Positions 30,865 through 39,618 of a DNA stretch of 64,000 nucleotides are shown here, piece after piece. The translations under genes and the position numbers were made by a program. This stretch comes from Aurantiochytrium sp. KH105. Lineage: Eukaryota > Sar > Bigyra > Thraustochytrida > Thraustochytriidae. The stretch lies in the NCBI GenBank assembly GCA_003116975.1, contig BGKB01000013.1:434001-498000 (forward strand), given 5' to 3'. The stretch's first letter is position 1, and each line of letters starts with the position of its first letter. A model generated the notes under the pieces. That model ran no database searches and was not told the origin of the DNA. It saw only the letters and a list, made by a program, of their open reading frames with translations.

Positions 30865-33129
30865 ATGGCGCCTCATGATGGAGGATGCTCCTCGGTGAAG
30901 GCCAAGGTGATGGTCCGCTCGCGCTCGATGCCGGCGCTTTCGGCTTCCCCATTTGTGACAGCGAGCCTTCCGCGAGACCGCACAGAGGAGGATGCAAGCG
31001 GCGACTTCGAGGTCGCGAGCCACGCCTCGGCAGACAACCTCGGCAGTGCCAGCATTGGCATCGAAACCTTCTTCAACCTTGCCGTCACCACCGCCATCAG
31101 CCGTAATAACAATAACAACAACAACCTCGATGGCGATAGCAGCGATGAAGAAGACGATGGCACCTCATTCTTCTCAGACCCGCATTGGTCCATCAAGGAC
31201 GTTCGCACGTGCGAGCTGGAAAGCTCCTGTACACCATCCTCGCCGCAGTCACCCGCAGCTGTGGATCTCGAACACCATCGTCGAAATTCATTCATGTCCG
31301 TGGGCTCTGGCAAGCACAGCAGCAACGCTGAGCCCCCACGACAAGAACGCTTCGATACCTCGCTCATCCACGAACACGTCAACGAGACAGAGCTCTTCGA
31401 TGGTTTGAGAGACGTTCGTTCTGCTTCGACCATGGGAATATTGCGGGACGTCCTGGTCGCCTATCGCTTCGGGACCAAGGGAATTTTTGGCGTCGCGCAT
31501 ACAACCGCGGCAGTGTGCTTTGGGCTTGGCCGAAAGGCGCTCGAACTGCAGAGCCAAACCCTCGTCTCTCTCGGTCTCGAGTCCGCGGCGAGCGCGCTAC
31601 ACTTCTTCCGATCCGGCGTTTCACAAGTGCACAACATTGCACGTAAAGGATTAGAGTCCTCGGAAGCGCAGCTCTTGCGTGTCATTCAAAGCGGGGACGA
31701 CTCCCTTGCCGAGCGCGGAGGCGAGCAAGGCGATCTCATTCGCCTCTTGTTCGGTGACGGACATTACCGAGAGGCCTTGCTCTGCATTGTGCGTCTTCTT
31801 CGCCGCCTTGGAACGGGCTTTGAACACCAGAACCCGCTCGTTCTTGCTGCCGGTTTCCGCGCCATGGTTCGCGCGCAAGCCATCGAGAAGCAAGACCGCA
31901 TCAATCGTCGCCAGCGCGACCTCCAGTACAGTTTCATCCCTCTCATCTGCAAACGTAGAGTTCGCCGGTGGGATCTATTTATGCGATTTAGCGCTGCTGC
32001 CTACGGACCCAAATTGTTGCGTCTTTTGCGCGCCGTCCCCGAAGATGTAGGTCCTTCCATCGTCACGCTTGGCGACGGTGTCGAGGCGCTCACAGGCGTC
32101 CCGGGCCACGATGTCATCCACCACGCCCCCGAGACGAGCGCCATGTACAGTCCCGCTCACTATGTAGCAGTCGACCACGCCAATGAAAACATCGTGGTTG
32201 TCATTCGTGGCACCATGCATGTTGCGGATCTCCTCGTCGATCTGGTCTGCGAGCAAGTCAACTTTACCTGCCGGACCGACGACGATACGCACGATTATAT
32301 TTACTCGGGCCGCACCATTCGCGAGCGCAGAGACGCCGACATCAAAGCACATGCCAACTCCTCCGCCTCCCTCGACGAGGAAACCAGCTCCTTTTTTGAC
32401 GAAGAGGCCGAGGAGGACGCCGTACATGCGCCAGTGGCTCGTGGCTTTCGCGGCAAGGCCCATCGCGGCTTTCTCATCGCTGCTCGCAATCTTGCGGTTC
32501 AACTTTACGATATTGTGCAGGACGCGCTGGACGATCATCCTGACTATAACCTTGTCGTCACGGGTCACTCCATGGGAGCCGGAATTGCCACCCTGCTCAC
32601 CTTGCTCTGGGCCCAAGCCGAGGCCTTTGGTGCCCGAACGAACGACATGCACGCATTTGCCTTTGGCGCGCCCTGCAGCCTTTGCCACGAGCTAGCCCAA
32701 AGTCCCTTTACACGTCAGTTCGTCACTGCAGTAGTGGTCGGTGATGACTTTGTGTCGCGCCTTAGCTTTTCCACCGTCTTTGAAGTGCAACAGGCCGTTA
32801 ACGCCTACGCTTCTCGGGGCGTTTCGCTTTCTGTTGACGAGATTCGCGACGTCTATCGTACCATTAAACGAGACGCCATCGAGAATAAACTCTTTTCCGC
32901 CGGAACCGTGTGGCTCCTGGACTCCGACGAGTTCAACATGAATCCTGTAGAAATCGACCCACGCGAACTCTTGCACTCGCTCGAGTTTTCCGAATCCTTT
33001 CTCACCGCGCATCTCCCGATTCGCTACCTCAATGCAATCGCAAACGCAACGACTTTTGTCAGCCCTGAGTCGCTGCAGGACGTGCAAATCCTCAACACTC
33101 GGCGTCCCAATCCTCAAGACGTCAGTTAG
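30865..33129 (+). CDS. Class-3 lipase, diacylglycerol-lipase-like
   Basis: 754 aa, single exon, ATG with A at -3. The first roughly 400 residues have no clear domain: a disordered acidic N-terminus with polyAsn, then helical sequence. The lipase domain spans about 405-720: HANENIVVVIRGTMHVADLLVDL (oxyanion region), VVTGHSMGAGIATLL with nucleophile Ser569, VVGDDFVSRLS with the likely catalytic Asp627 or Asp628, and TAHLPIRYL with likely His716. This S-D-H arrangement matches Lipase_3 enzymes of the DAGL type, which release a fatty acid from diacylglycerol. Unlike animal DAGL there is no obvious four-TM N-terminus. Substrate and location are inferred. An acidic insert (about residues 490-525) interrupts the domain between the oxyanion region and the nucleophile, as the regulatory loop does in DAGLs. 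Confidence 0.9.
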   Translation: MAPHDGGCSSVKAKVMVRSRSMPALSASPFVTASLPRDRTEEDASGDFEVASHASADNLGSASIGIETFFNLAVTTAISRNNNNNNNLDGDSSDEEDDGTSFFSDPHWSIKDVRTCELESSCTPSSPQSPAAVDLEHHRRNSFMSVGSGKHSSNAEPPRQERFDTSLIHEHVNETELFDGLRDVRSASTMGILRDVLVAYRFGTKGIFGVAHTTAAVCFGLGRKALELQSQTLVSLGLESAASALHFFRSGVSQVHNIARKGLESSEAQLLRVIQSGDDSLAERGGEQGDLIRLLFGDGHYREALLCIVRLLRRLGTGFEHQNPLVLAAGFRAMVRAQAIEKQDRINRRQRDLQYSFIPLICKRRVRRWDLFMRFSAAAYGPKLLRLLRAVPEDVGPSIVTLGDGVEALTGVPGHDVIHHAPETSAMYSPAHYVAVDHANENIVVVIRGTMHVADLLVDLVCEQVNFTCRTDDDTHDYIYSGRTIRERRDADIKAHANSSASLDEETSSFFDEEAEEDAVHAPVARGFRGKAHRGFLIAARNLAVQLYDIVQDALDDHPDYNLVVTGHSMGAGIATLLTLLWAQAEAFGARTNDMHAFAFGAPCSLCHELAQSPFTRQFVTAVVVGDDFVSRLSFSTVFEVQQAVNAYASRGVSLSVDEIRDVYRTIKRDAIENKLFSAGTVWLLDSDEFNMNPVEIDPRELLHSLEFSESFLTAHLPIRYLNAIANATTFVSPESLQDVQILNTRRPNPQDVS

Positions 33130-33389
33130 TCAGCTCTTTATTTCACTTTATTTATGATATTATTTTGCTCATCACCAGTTCTCATCCGTGCAGTGAGGGT
33201 GCGTTCGGTTTATGCAATGAATGCACGTCTGCTCAACCTCAGACTTGGAACGACAAAGCAAGCAAAGTGCGAAGCATTTTAAAACGTGCATTTGCCGTCT
33301 CTTTCTGCGTAGTATAAGAGCTGGTCATTAGGATCGCGCCAGAACCTCTCCCCAAAGAGAGGGTCGACCGAGTAGACTACGCATACTCG

Positions 33390-33695
33390 CTAGGTGAAGC
33401 TGTTAATTATTCTCCAAATGGAAATGGCCAGCAAAACCACTAACGCGATGCATGTGGCACAGGCTTTGCAACAAGAGTCCACCTCCTTCTCTTCCTTGAC
33501 AACCTCTCGGCTCTTCTCAGGGGCCATTACAGGCGTAGCTTCAACTGCAATGACTTCGTTTTGAGAGACGGGTACGACCACTGCCACCGGTGTTATTGTC
33601 GCTTGTTGCATTCTTCTTGCACGAGCAAGTCGCAGACTGGTTCTGACGATCAGTTCTTTGTTTGCCTGTTTTGTGATTGGTGTGCTTCGACTCAT
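33390..33695 (-). CDS. Small predicted tail-anchored membrane protein
   Basis: 101 aa with a real ATG. The N-terminus is basic (TSLRLARARRMQQ). The middle is Val/Glu-rich, and the C-terminus has SCCKACATCIALVVLLAISIWRI, a Cys cluster joined to one hydrophobic helix followed by only five residues. This is the layout of a tail-anchored protein, and the Cys residues could be palmitoylated. I recognise no family. It has no long overlapping competing frame and sits alone in a roughly 900-base interval, which supports it moderately. Confidence 0.6.
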   Translation of the reverse strand: MSRSTPITKQANKELIVRTSLRLARARRMQQATITPVAVVVPVSQNEVIAVEATPVMAPEKSREVVKEEKEVDSCCKACATCIALVVLLAISIWRIINSFT

Positions 33696-34034
33696 GCAAG
33701 CTTTGCCTAGTAGCTTTTGGAAACGAATCAGGTTGCAATCTGATCAACAAGGTAGACCATGGTCAATCATACAAATGGCTGTCCTCTCGACTGCAATTTG
33801 CAGTCAATGTTAGGCTGCTCCCGGTCTTGATTGACTCCCCAAGCTTCCGAAAGCGAGGACTCTGTTTTCCAACTTGACGTCCCTTGAATGTAACGAACTG
33901 ACAGGCCAGACTTTCAAGTTGTCCACAACACAATTTGTGTCAAATATCCGTTGCAATCGAGAATGCAGTATACCGGCCTTCGCGAGTGTGTGGCAAGCGG
34001 AAATGTTTATCTTTGTCGTACAGGTCTAGTCAAA
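33696..34034. other. Short intergenic region 5' of the tail-anchored gene
   Basis: About 340 bases between two minus-strand genes. I see nothing distinctive. Confidence 0.5.
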
Positions 34035-36111
34035 TCAGGGTGCGCCCGCGATATTTTCTGTTGGAGTTTGCACAGGCGCATTGGTCGGAGCAGACGTGGG
34101 TAACAGCGTCGGGGAGATCGTCGGGGACAATGTCGGAGAGCTCGTTGGTAAAGCCGTTGGCGATGCAGTAGGATCGGTAGTTGGAGCAGCAGTGGGAAAT
34201 GCAGTTGGCGATGAGGTCGGCGCAGAAGTTGGCAACTCGGTCGGGATTTCCGTGGGGGCTCCTGTGGTTGGAGAAGCCGTGGGTGCTGGGGTAGGCGCTG
34301 CGGTCGGTGGGGTCGGCGCGGCAGTCGTTGGAATCATTGTTGGGGCTGCCGTTGTCGGCATCTGTGTCGGCGCGGCAGTCGTTGGAGACATGGTTGGGGC
34401 TGCCGATGGGGCATGCGAGTGATCGTCGTCTTCTTTCTCCGCTTTCCATACAAGTAATCCGACCAACAGTCCAATGATGGCGAGGATAATCAAAACGACC
34501 ATCAGCTTAGCAAGCCGCCCACGGCTTGTCTTGTGTCGGATGATTTCCCCTCCCTCCGGATGCACCTTTTTATGGTCAGGTTTTGGATTTTGGTCCTGCT
34601 GTGCAGGAATATTTGCCTCCAGATCTAGGTCAGCTTTGTCATCTGCTGGATTGGGATCTGGCTTAGTGTCTGGCTTAGGATCTTTTTGCTCTGGCGTTTG
34701 CGGAGTCGGCGAAGGTCCATCGTCAGGAACGACAGCTGGGGCGACGGGATTGCTATCCTCCTCTTTGTCCTCGTCATCTTTCTCCATTTTCTTATTCTCA
34801 TCATCTTTTTCGTAGAGCTCTGAGTTGTCATTCTTCTCATCCGGTTTAGTGCCGTCATCCTTCTCGGGCGGCTTGGCATCATCGTCCTTGTCATACGGCT
34901 TAGAGTCATCTGCATACGGCTTGACGTCGTCATCCTTATCGTATGGCTTGGCATCCTCGTACGGCTTGGTGTCATCGTCATATGGCTTAGTGTTATCGTC
35001 CTTGCCATGCGGCTTCGCGTCATCATCCTTTCCATACGGCTTCGTGTCATCGTCGTACGGCTTGGTGTCATCATCGTACGGCTTGGCATCGTCATCCTGG
35101 CCATAAGGCTTGGCGTCGTCATCCTTGCCGTACGGCTTGGCGTCGTCATCCTTATCGTACGGCTTGGCATCGTCATCCTGGCCATAAGGTTTGGCGTCGT
35201 CATCCTTGCCATACGGCTTGGCATCGTCATCCTTGCCGTACGGCTTGGCATCATCATCTTTGCCATAAGGCTTGGCATCGTCATCATTACCATAAGGCTT
35301 CGCGTCGTCATCATTACCATAAGGCTTGGCATCGTCATCTTTGCCATACGGCTTGGCATCGTCGTCCTTGCCATAAGGCCCGGCGTCATCATCATTACCA
35401 TAAGGCTTCGCGTCTTCATCCTTGCCATACGGCTTGGCATCGTCATCTTTGCCATACGGCTTGGCATCGTCGTCCTTGCCGTACGGCTTGGCGTCGTCAT
35501 CCTGGCCATACGGCTTGGCGTCTTCATCCTTGCCATACGGCTTGACATCATCATCCTTGCCATAAGGCTTCGCGTCGTCATCCTTTCCATACGGCTTGGC
35601 ATTATCATCCTGGCCATATGGCTTGGTGTGGTCATCATCACCGTCGGAGCTGACTTCGCTGCCTGACGAAGAATTTTCATATGGCTGGTCCTTCCCGCTT
35701 TCTTTTTTGGCTGGAGCATTGTCACTGTTCTCGACCGCGGCGGACTCCATTTCGGCAAACCGATGCATGAAGTCGGCAAACTCGACAATGTTGATTACAT
35801 CGTCATCCGTTTTGTCCATGTGCTTGAGGATAGCATCAATCTCGTCGGATGAGACATCGATGGCAAATTTTTGATTCAGGCCATGGTGCAATTCTGCGCG
35901 TGAGATATTGGTACTGCTGTTTGTATCTAGATCTACAAAGGCGGCGATAATCTGCAGAGGCCCCTTGCGCGTCAGTTTCTCATTTTCTTTTCGGCCTTGC
36001 ATTCTCTCCATGCCTGGTTCGAGAGGCTCGACTTACCTCGCTTTGCAGCGGTGTCGCTTTAAAGCGCTGCACGAGCGCAAGAACAACGTTCCGGTCGGCC
36101 TGCGTCGGCAT
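34035..36111 (-). CDS. EF-hand / KPYG-repeat / single-TM / Pro-Thr-repeat protein, two exons
   Basis: Best model is exon 1 36037-36111 (MPTQADRNVV, ATG in a CACCATGCC context) and exon 2 34035-35963, joined across a 73-nt intron (GTAAGT..GCGCAAG, CTGAC branch-like site); 667 aa. A single-exon start at 36011 is possible but lies inside this intron. Residues about 25-95 carry an EF-hand pair (second loop DKTDDDVINIVEF canonical; first loop has two extra residues). Then about 30 copies of a 9-residue unit, DDDAKPYGK and variants. After a Pro/Lys linker comes one TM at about 509-530 (MVVLIILAIIGLLVGLLVW) with Lys on the N-side, predicting N-inside. The last roughly 130 residues are PT/AP-rich repeats (SPTTAAPT) typical of O-glycosylated surface stalks. 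Function unknown; a Ca-responsive cytoplasmic part linked to a surface stalk is inferred. Confidence 0.82.
34900..35670. repeat. 27-bp coding repeat array (9-residue KPYG units)
   Basis: About 30 units inside the EF-hand protein gene. On the minus strand each encodes D-D-D-A-K-P-Y-G-K with changes mainly at positions 4 and 9 (K, N or Q). Some units are shortened to 7 residues at the 3' end. Long antisense open frames on the plus strand are by-products. Confidence 0.95.
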
Positions 36112-36478
36112 GGTGAAGCAAGCTTCGGTTCTAATACAGGGACAGGCAACGAGGCTCTCTCGCGCGCACAGCCGTCCCCGCCGAGGAGATCGTCTTTTGC
36201 CTGTCTGTGCGAGCGCTTGGCCCCAGCGGTTGGTTTTTTTCATCGGCGTACTTTTGGTCAAATGGTCAAAGTGTCCGTTGTCTGCCTCCGTGCGCCGCGT
36301 CGACGGGCATCTTGAGAGCGCTCTAATAAGGCGACACCAAACAATTGAGGTTGCACCGCGAGCAGCGCCGTGGATACAGGCCCGGCGCCCTAGGCCTCGC
36401 GTCGCGTTGCCCCGCGTCGCGTCGTTGGCAGACGGGCGGGCAGACGGCGCGGTGATTCGTCAGGTTCTGCGACCAACA
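36112..36478. promoter_or_regulatory. Divergent promoter (EF-hand protein / large unknown protein)
   Basis: About 367 bases separate the two modelled start codons, so this is likely a shared bidirectional promoter. GC-rich, without a recognised TATA box or repeat. Confidence 0.5.
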
Positions 36479-39418
36479 ATGCAGGACCCTGCGCTCGCTC
36501 CGGACCAAGGGGCGGCGAATGCCAAAGTTGGCTTCGAGGCATGGCTTTCGGGCCTCTTTGAAGAAGACCACACGGTGAGCGATGCCGACCAGACGCAAGA
36601 CTCCAAAGCAAGGCGACTCAGTCTGGGCGGCACAAGCGCACAAATCATGCGCGGAAACAAGATTGCAAATGGAAAACTACTCCGTAGACGACGAGAGCTC
36701 CCCGCAGCGAGGCAAAAGCAGGTCGTCGTTGCAAATCCATACCTTGACAGCGAACCCACAATCACAACGAGCAGAACCAATGATACAGAGGATAAAGCAA
36801 GCGAGAATCTTGACAAGATCCGCATGCGCTGGGACAGTCAACGAAAGCTATCCATATCAACGGTTCGCACGGATACTTGCACGCTCTCGACTACGGCGAA
36901 TTTTTCGAACTATGGCTATGGCTCGCAATACTTTCCGCTTTCGGCGAAACGCCCATCTCCATCCCATGCACCGGTCACGAAAGCCGAGGCCTTTACCCGT
37001 CTGGAACCGGGTTCAATGCTCTGGCCACTCATTGCTGACAGCGTCGGCGCCCTTTGCGCGAGAAGTAAGATTCCTTGTAAGTCGTCGAGTCTCTGGGCTC
37101 GGACGACTCTTCTCCCCTGCGTCGTTGTCAATCTGGACGTTGCCAGTAAGGACGGAATTCCTGTCGATGCCGCATTCGATTATTGTTATTCGATCCATGG
37201 ATCTGGAGACGGTCTTAAAGCAGCGTATTTTGAACGCGGCGCGGCAAACGAAAATCTCATAGCTGCAGTCGATAACATCTTTCCTGCGAAAAGCTCAGCC
37301 GGCTTTCCGATAGCAGTCGCAAAGCGAACGCATTTCAGAACGCGGGAAGCTGATCTTACAGTGGACCGCCATTATGGACATCATGCGTCGCTCGTCTTCC
37401 TTTACTCTCGCGAACACATTTATTCTGAAATTGAGCGAAATGCACCGGGAACACTAAGTATACAGGCGTTTCAGAAAGCGCGCGGCGCCCGTCCGTGGAT
37501 CGTACGAGCTCTTTGGGATCGGAAACGCAAATGCCGCTCTGTGTGGATTCTCACAAGCACTTCAGAGTACGTTCAGCAACCGCATGAGGAAGCAACCAAA
37601 GTTGGCCAGCTATGGACGAAAGCAACCTCTGGGCAACATAACAGGTCTGCCAGCGGATCTTCCTCCGGACCACCCATGGACACCCGAGTTGTGGCAGGTT
37701 CTCTGCATGCCATGCATGGCCGCAACCTACGTTCGCACCATGTGCATGAGCTGGCAACAGACATGTCATCAAGAGATCGCTGCAATATCGTTCAAGCTTC
37801 TCCCGCCGTCTGGCCCGTCCCGGCAAAGATGATCGACGAGCTTGCAGAGGCGCTCCGACGAATATCCCGCCTGCCGCTCGCGGAACTCGCCGCTGATTTT
37901 TGTCAAGACGAGCAGTCCGGATGGCATCTTCTTCAGGTCAAGGCATTCAAGCTTGAAGAAGAGGGCATCATGAGCACCGAAGAGGCCAAGAGAAGGAGCC
38001 ATGGGACACTTGTGCCCATTGTGCGACCTTTGGTGCGCCCAAAGCGTAAGCGCATCGTCACGAGGGACCAAGATCCTCAAGCAACCGTGAAGAATACATT
38101 ACGCAAATGTGCAGGCGATCTCTGCGGCGGCAAAGTCGCAGTCTCTCGCTCTTCCAAGCCGGTGGCAAAGCGCGAAATCTTTCTCGAGCGAGCGAGTCAG
38201 CGCGCTTGGGACGAAGCTCGTGCTCTCGGAACTGCGACCCGCAAGCCCGTTTACGACACGGATGAGCTCTTTGCCTGGCTCGCAGAAGATGAGCAAAAGA
38301 ATCAGAACCAGCTCGTCCGGGTTTGCGAGACGTGCTATGAGGGCTATCGCGCACTGGCAGCTATCCGTGAGGAAGGCAAAAGTCACGGCACTGGACAACG
38401 CAGTGGCTCCGTCACTCTTGCAGGGAAACACAGCGGGGGACATGCAGTCCACACGGGAGAAAAGGCCCAAAAGGCTTGCTTGCGACTGTATGAACAGTTT
38501 GAGGAGCAAGCTCGTAAAAAGACACTTGGTGTCGCAAAAGCAATGCTTGAAGTTCAGGCTCGTGAGGCAAAGCAGGCGAATGAACGAAGGCGGCTTCGGC
38601 GAAAGCGTCGTCCCAAGCGCCAGAGCACCAGTATCCAAGATGCTTCAAGTTCTCGCCAGCTTTCCCGTGAAGGCATTCATGACAGCATCGATGAAGGCGT
38701 CAAGCATGCCCATGAGGTGTCCGATGCCCGTTGGGAGACTGATAGTGAATGGTCCGGAATTTCCTTGTGTCCGGGCGACCGCGTTCGAGATACAGATCTT
38801 CGTGAGGGAACAGTTGTGGAGGTGCACGAAGCCGATGATACGTGCACAGTTCAATTTGACATGGAAAGAATTGAAGCGCGCGTCTCGGTATCTGTACTTT
38901 CGCACGCCGATATTCCCCAAGACACTGAGTTTTTGCAATTGAGTGCTGCAGATTTGATTGGCGTCGGACCGCTTCCGCCTTTGAAAAAGAAAAATCAACG
39001 TCGCCCACGACGCCTTCGGCATTCTCGGACAAAGACGAACACACGCTCAAGAGTTCGCCTCGATGCCACTGGAGTAGTTGAGAAAGAGGTCTATCTCAGC
39101 AGCAATCAAGACGAAGATGGGGAAGATGAAGAAGACCTTTATCATGCAGGCGTGGATGAAGAAAATGACGACGCTGACAATGACGATGATGACAACGACG
39201 AAAAGAGTGAGCCAGAAAACGGCGACGATGCGGACGAGATCGATCCAGTCACAGGTGTCAGCAAGAGCTTTCGAGACCTCTTTGTCACCGACGACCAAGT
39301 ACCCGCATCTGATGCTGACCCCGAAAAGAGTCACACTCCTCTTTACTATCGTCATCAGCTTGAGTCTGAAGCTAATAACGCGCGTCTCTATGGTCAAGGA
39401 GTCCACCACATGTACTAA
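36479..39418 (+). CDS. Large unknown protein with possible zinc ribbon and Tudor/KOW-like module
   Basis: 979 aa from the ATG at 36479 (MQDPALAPDQG; A at -3). The frame is open further upstream, but earlier ATGs would overlap the neighbour's first exon. Features: basic N-terminus; a folded-looking centre (ASLVFLYSREHIYSEIERN, WIVRALWDRKRKCRSVWILTSTSEY, GWHLLQVKAFKLEEEG); a paired-Cys region, CAGDLC then VCETC about 70 residues later, that could bind zinc; a Lys/Arg-rich helix; and PGDRVRDTDLREGTVVEVHEA, resembling a Tudor/KOW-type beta barrel. It ends in a very acidic Asp/Glu tract and a short LYYRHQLESEANNARLYGQG tail. I do not recognise a family. It reads in the same direction as UGGT, 200 bases upstream of it. 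Confidence 0.8.
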   Translation: MQDPALAPDQGAANAKVGFEAWLSGLFEEDHTVSDADQTQDSKARRLSLGGTSAQIMRGNKIANGKLLRRRRELPAARQKQVVVANPYLDSEPTITTSRTNDTEDKASENLDKIRMRWDSQRKLSISTVRTDTCTLSTTANFSNYGYGSQYFPLSAKRPSPSHAPVTKAEAFTRLEPGSMLWPLIADSVGALCARSKIPCKSSSLWARTTLLPCVVVNLDVASKDGIPVDAAFDYCYSIHGSGDGLKAAYFERGAANENLIAAVDNIFPAKSSAGFPIAVAKRTHFRTREADLTVDRHYGHHASLVFLYSREHIYSEIERNAPGTLSIQAFQKARGARPWIVRALWDRKRKCRSVWILTSTSEYVQQPHEEATKVGQLWTKATSGQHNRSASGSSSGPPMDTRVVAGSLHAMHGRNLRSHHVHELATDMSSRDRCNIVQASPAVWPVPAKMIDELAEALRRISRLPLAELAADFCQDEQSGWHLLQVKAFKLEEEGIMSTEEAKRRSHGTLVPIVRPLVRPKRKRIVTRDQDPQATVKNTLRKCAGDLCGGKVAVSRSSKPVAKREIFLERASQRAWDEARALGTATRKPVYDTDELFAWLAEDEQKNQNQLVRVCETCYEGYRALAAIREEGKSHGTGQRSGSVTLAGKHSGGHAVHTGEKAQKACLRLYEQFEEQARKKTLGVAKAMLEVQAREAKQANERRRLRRKRRPKRQSTSIQDASSSRQLSREGIHDSIDEGVKHAHEVSDARWETDSEWSGISLCPGDRVRDTDLREGTVVEVHEADDTCTVQFDMERIEARVSVSVLSHADIPQDTEFLQLSAADLIGVGPLPPLKKKNQRRPRRLRHSRTKTNTRSRVRLDATGVVEKEVYLSSNQDEDGEDEEDLYHAGVDEENDDADNDDDDNDEKSEPENGDDADEIDPVTGVSKSFRDLFVTDDQVPASDADPEKSHTPLYYRHQLESEANNARLYGQGVHHMY

Positions 39419-39618
39419 GCATAAAACATTCATTGAATTGGGACCGCTCACTGCTGGCTGGTAGCAACGATTGTAAAGAACGAGGCACACTAGGCCTATC
39501 TTCCGATGTCCCTCTTTTCATGTTTTTTTTTTGTTCATTTCTTTTTTCCGAGAGTCGTGGCACACCAATTCAACAACCGCAAGATATCTGATCGTACGAC
39601 GCGACGCTGACTCGGACG

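Noticed and set aside
35007-35666. 219-aa plus-strand frame of Arg/Ile/Val repeats
   Set aside because: It is the antisense of the KPYG repeat array; composition follows directly from the minus-strand 27-bp units.
36110-36478. Longer start of the large unknown protein at 36110
   Set aside because: It would overlap the first exon of the divergent EF-hand gene; the ATG at 36479 has a better context and leaves room for a promoter.
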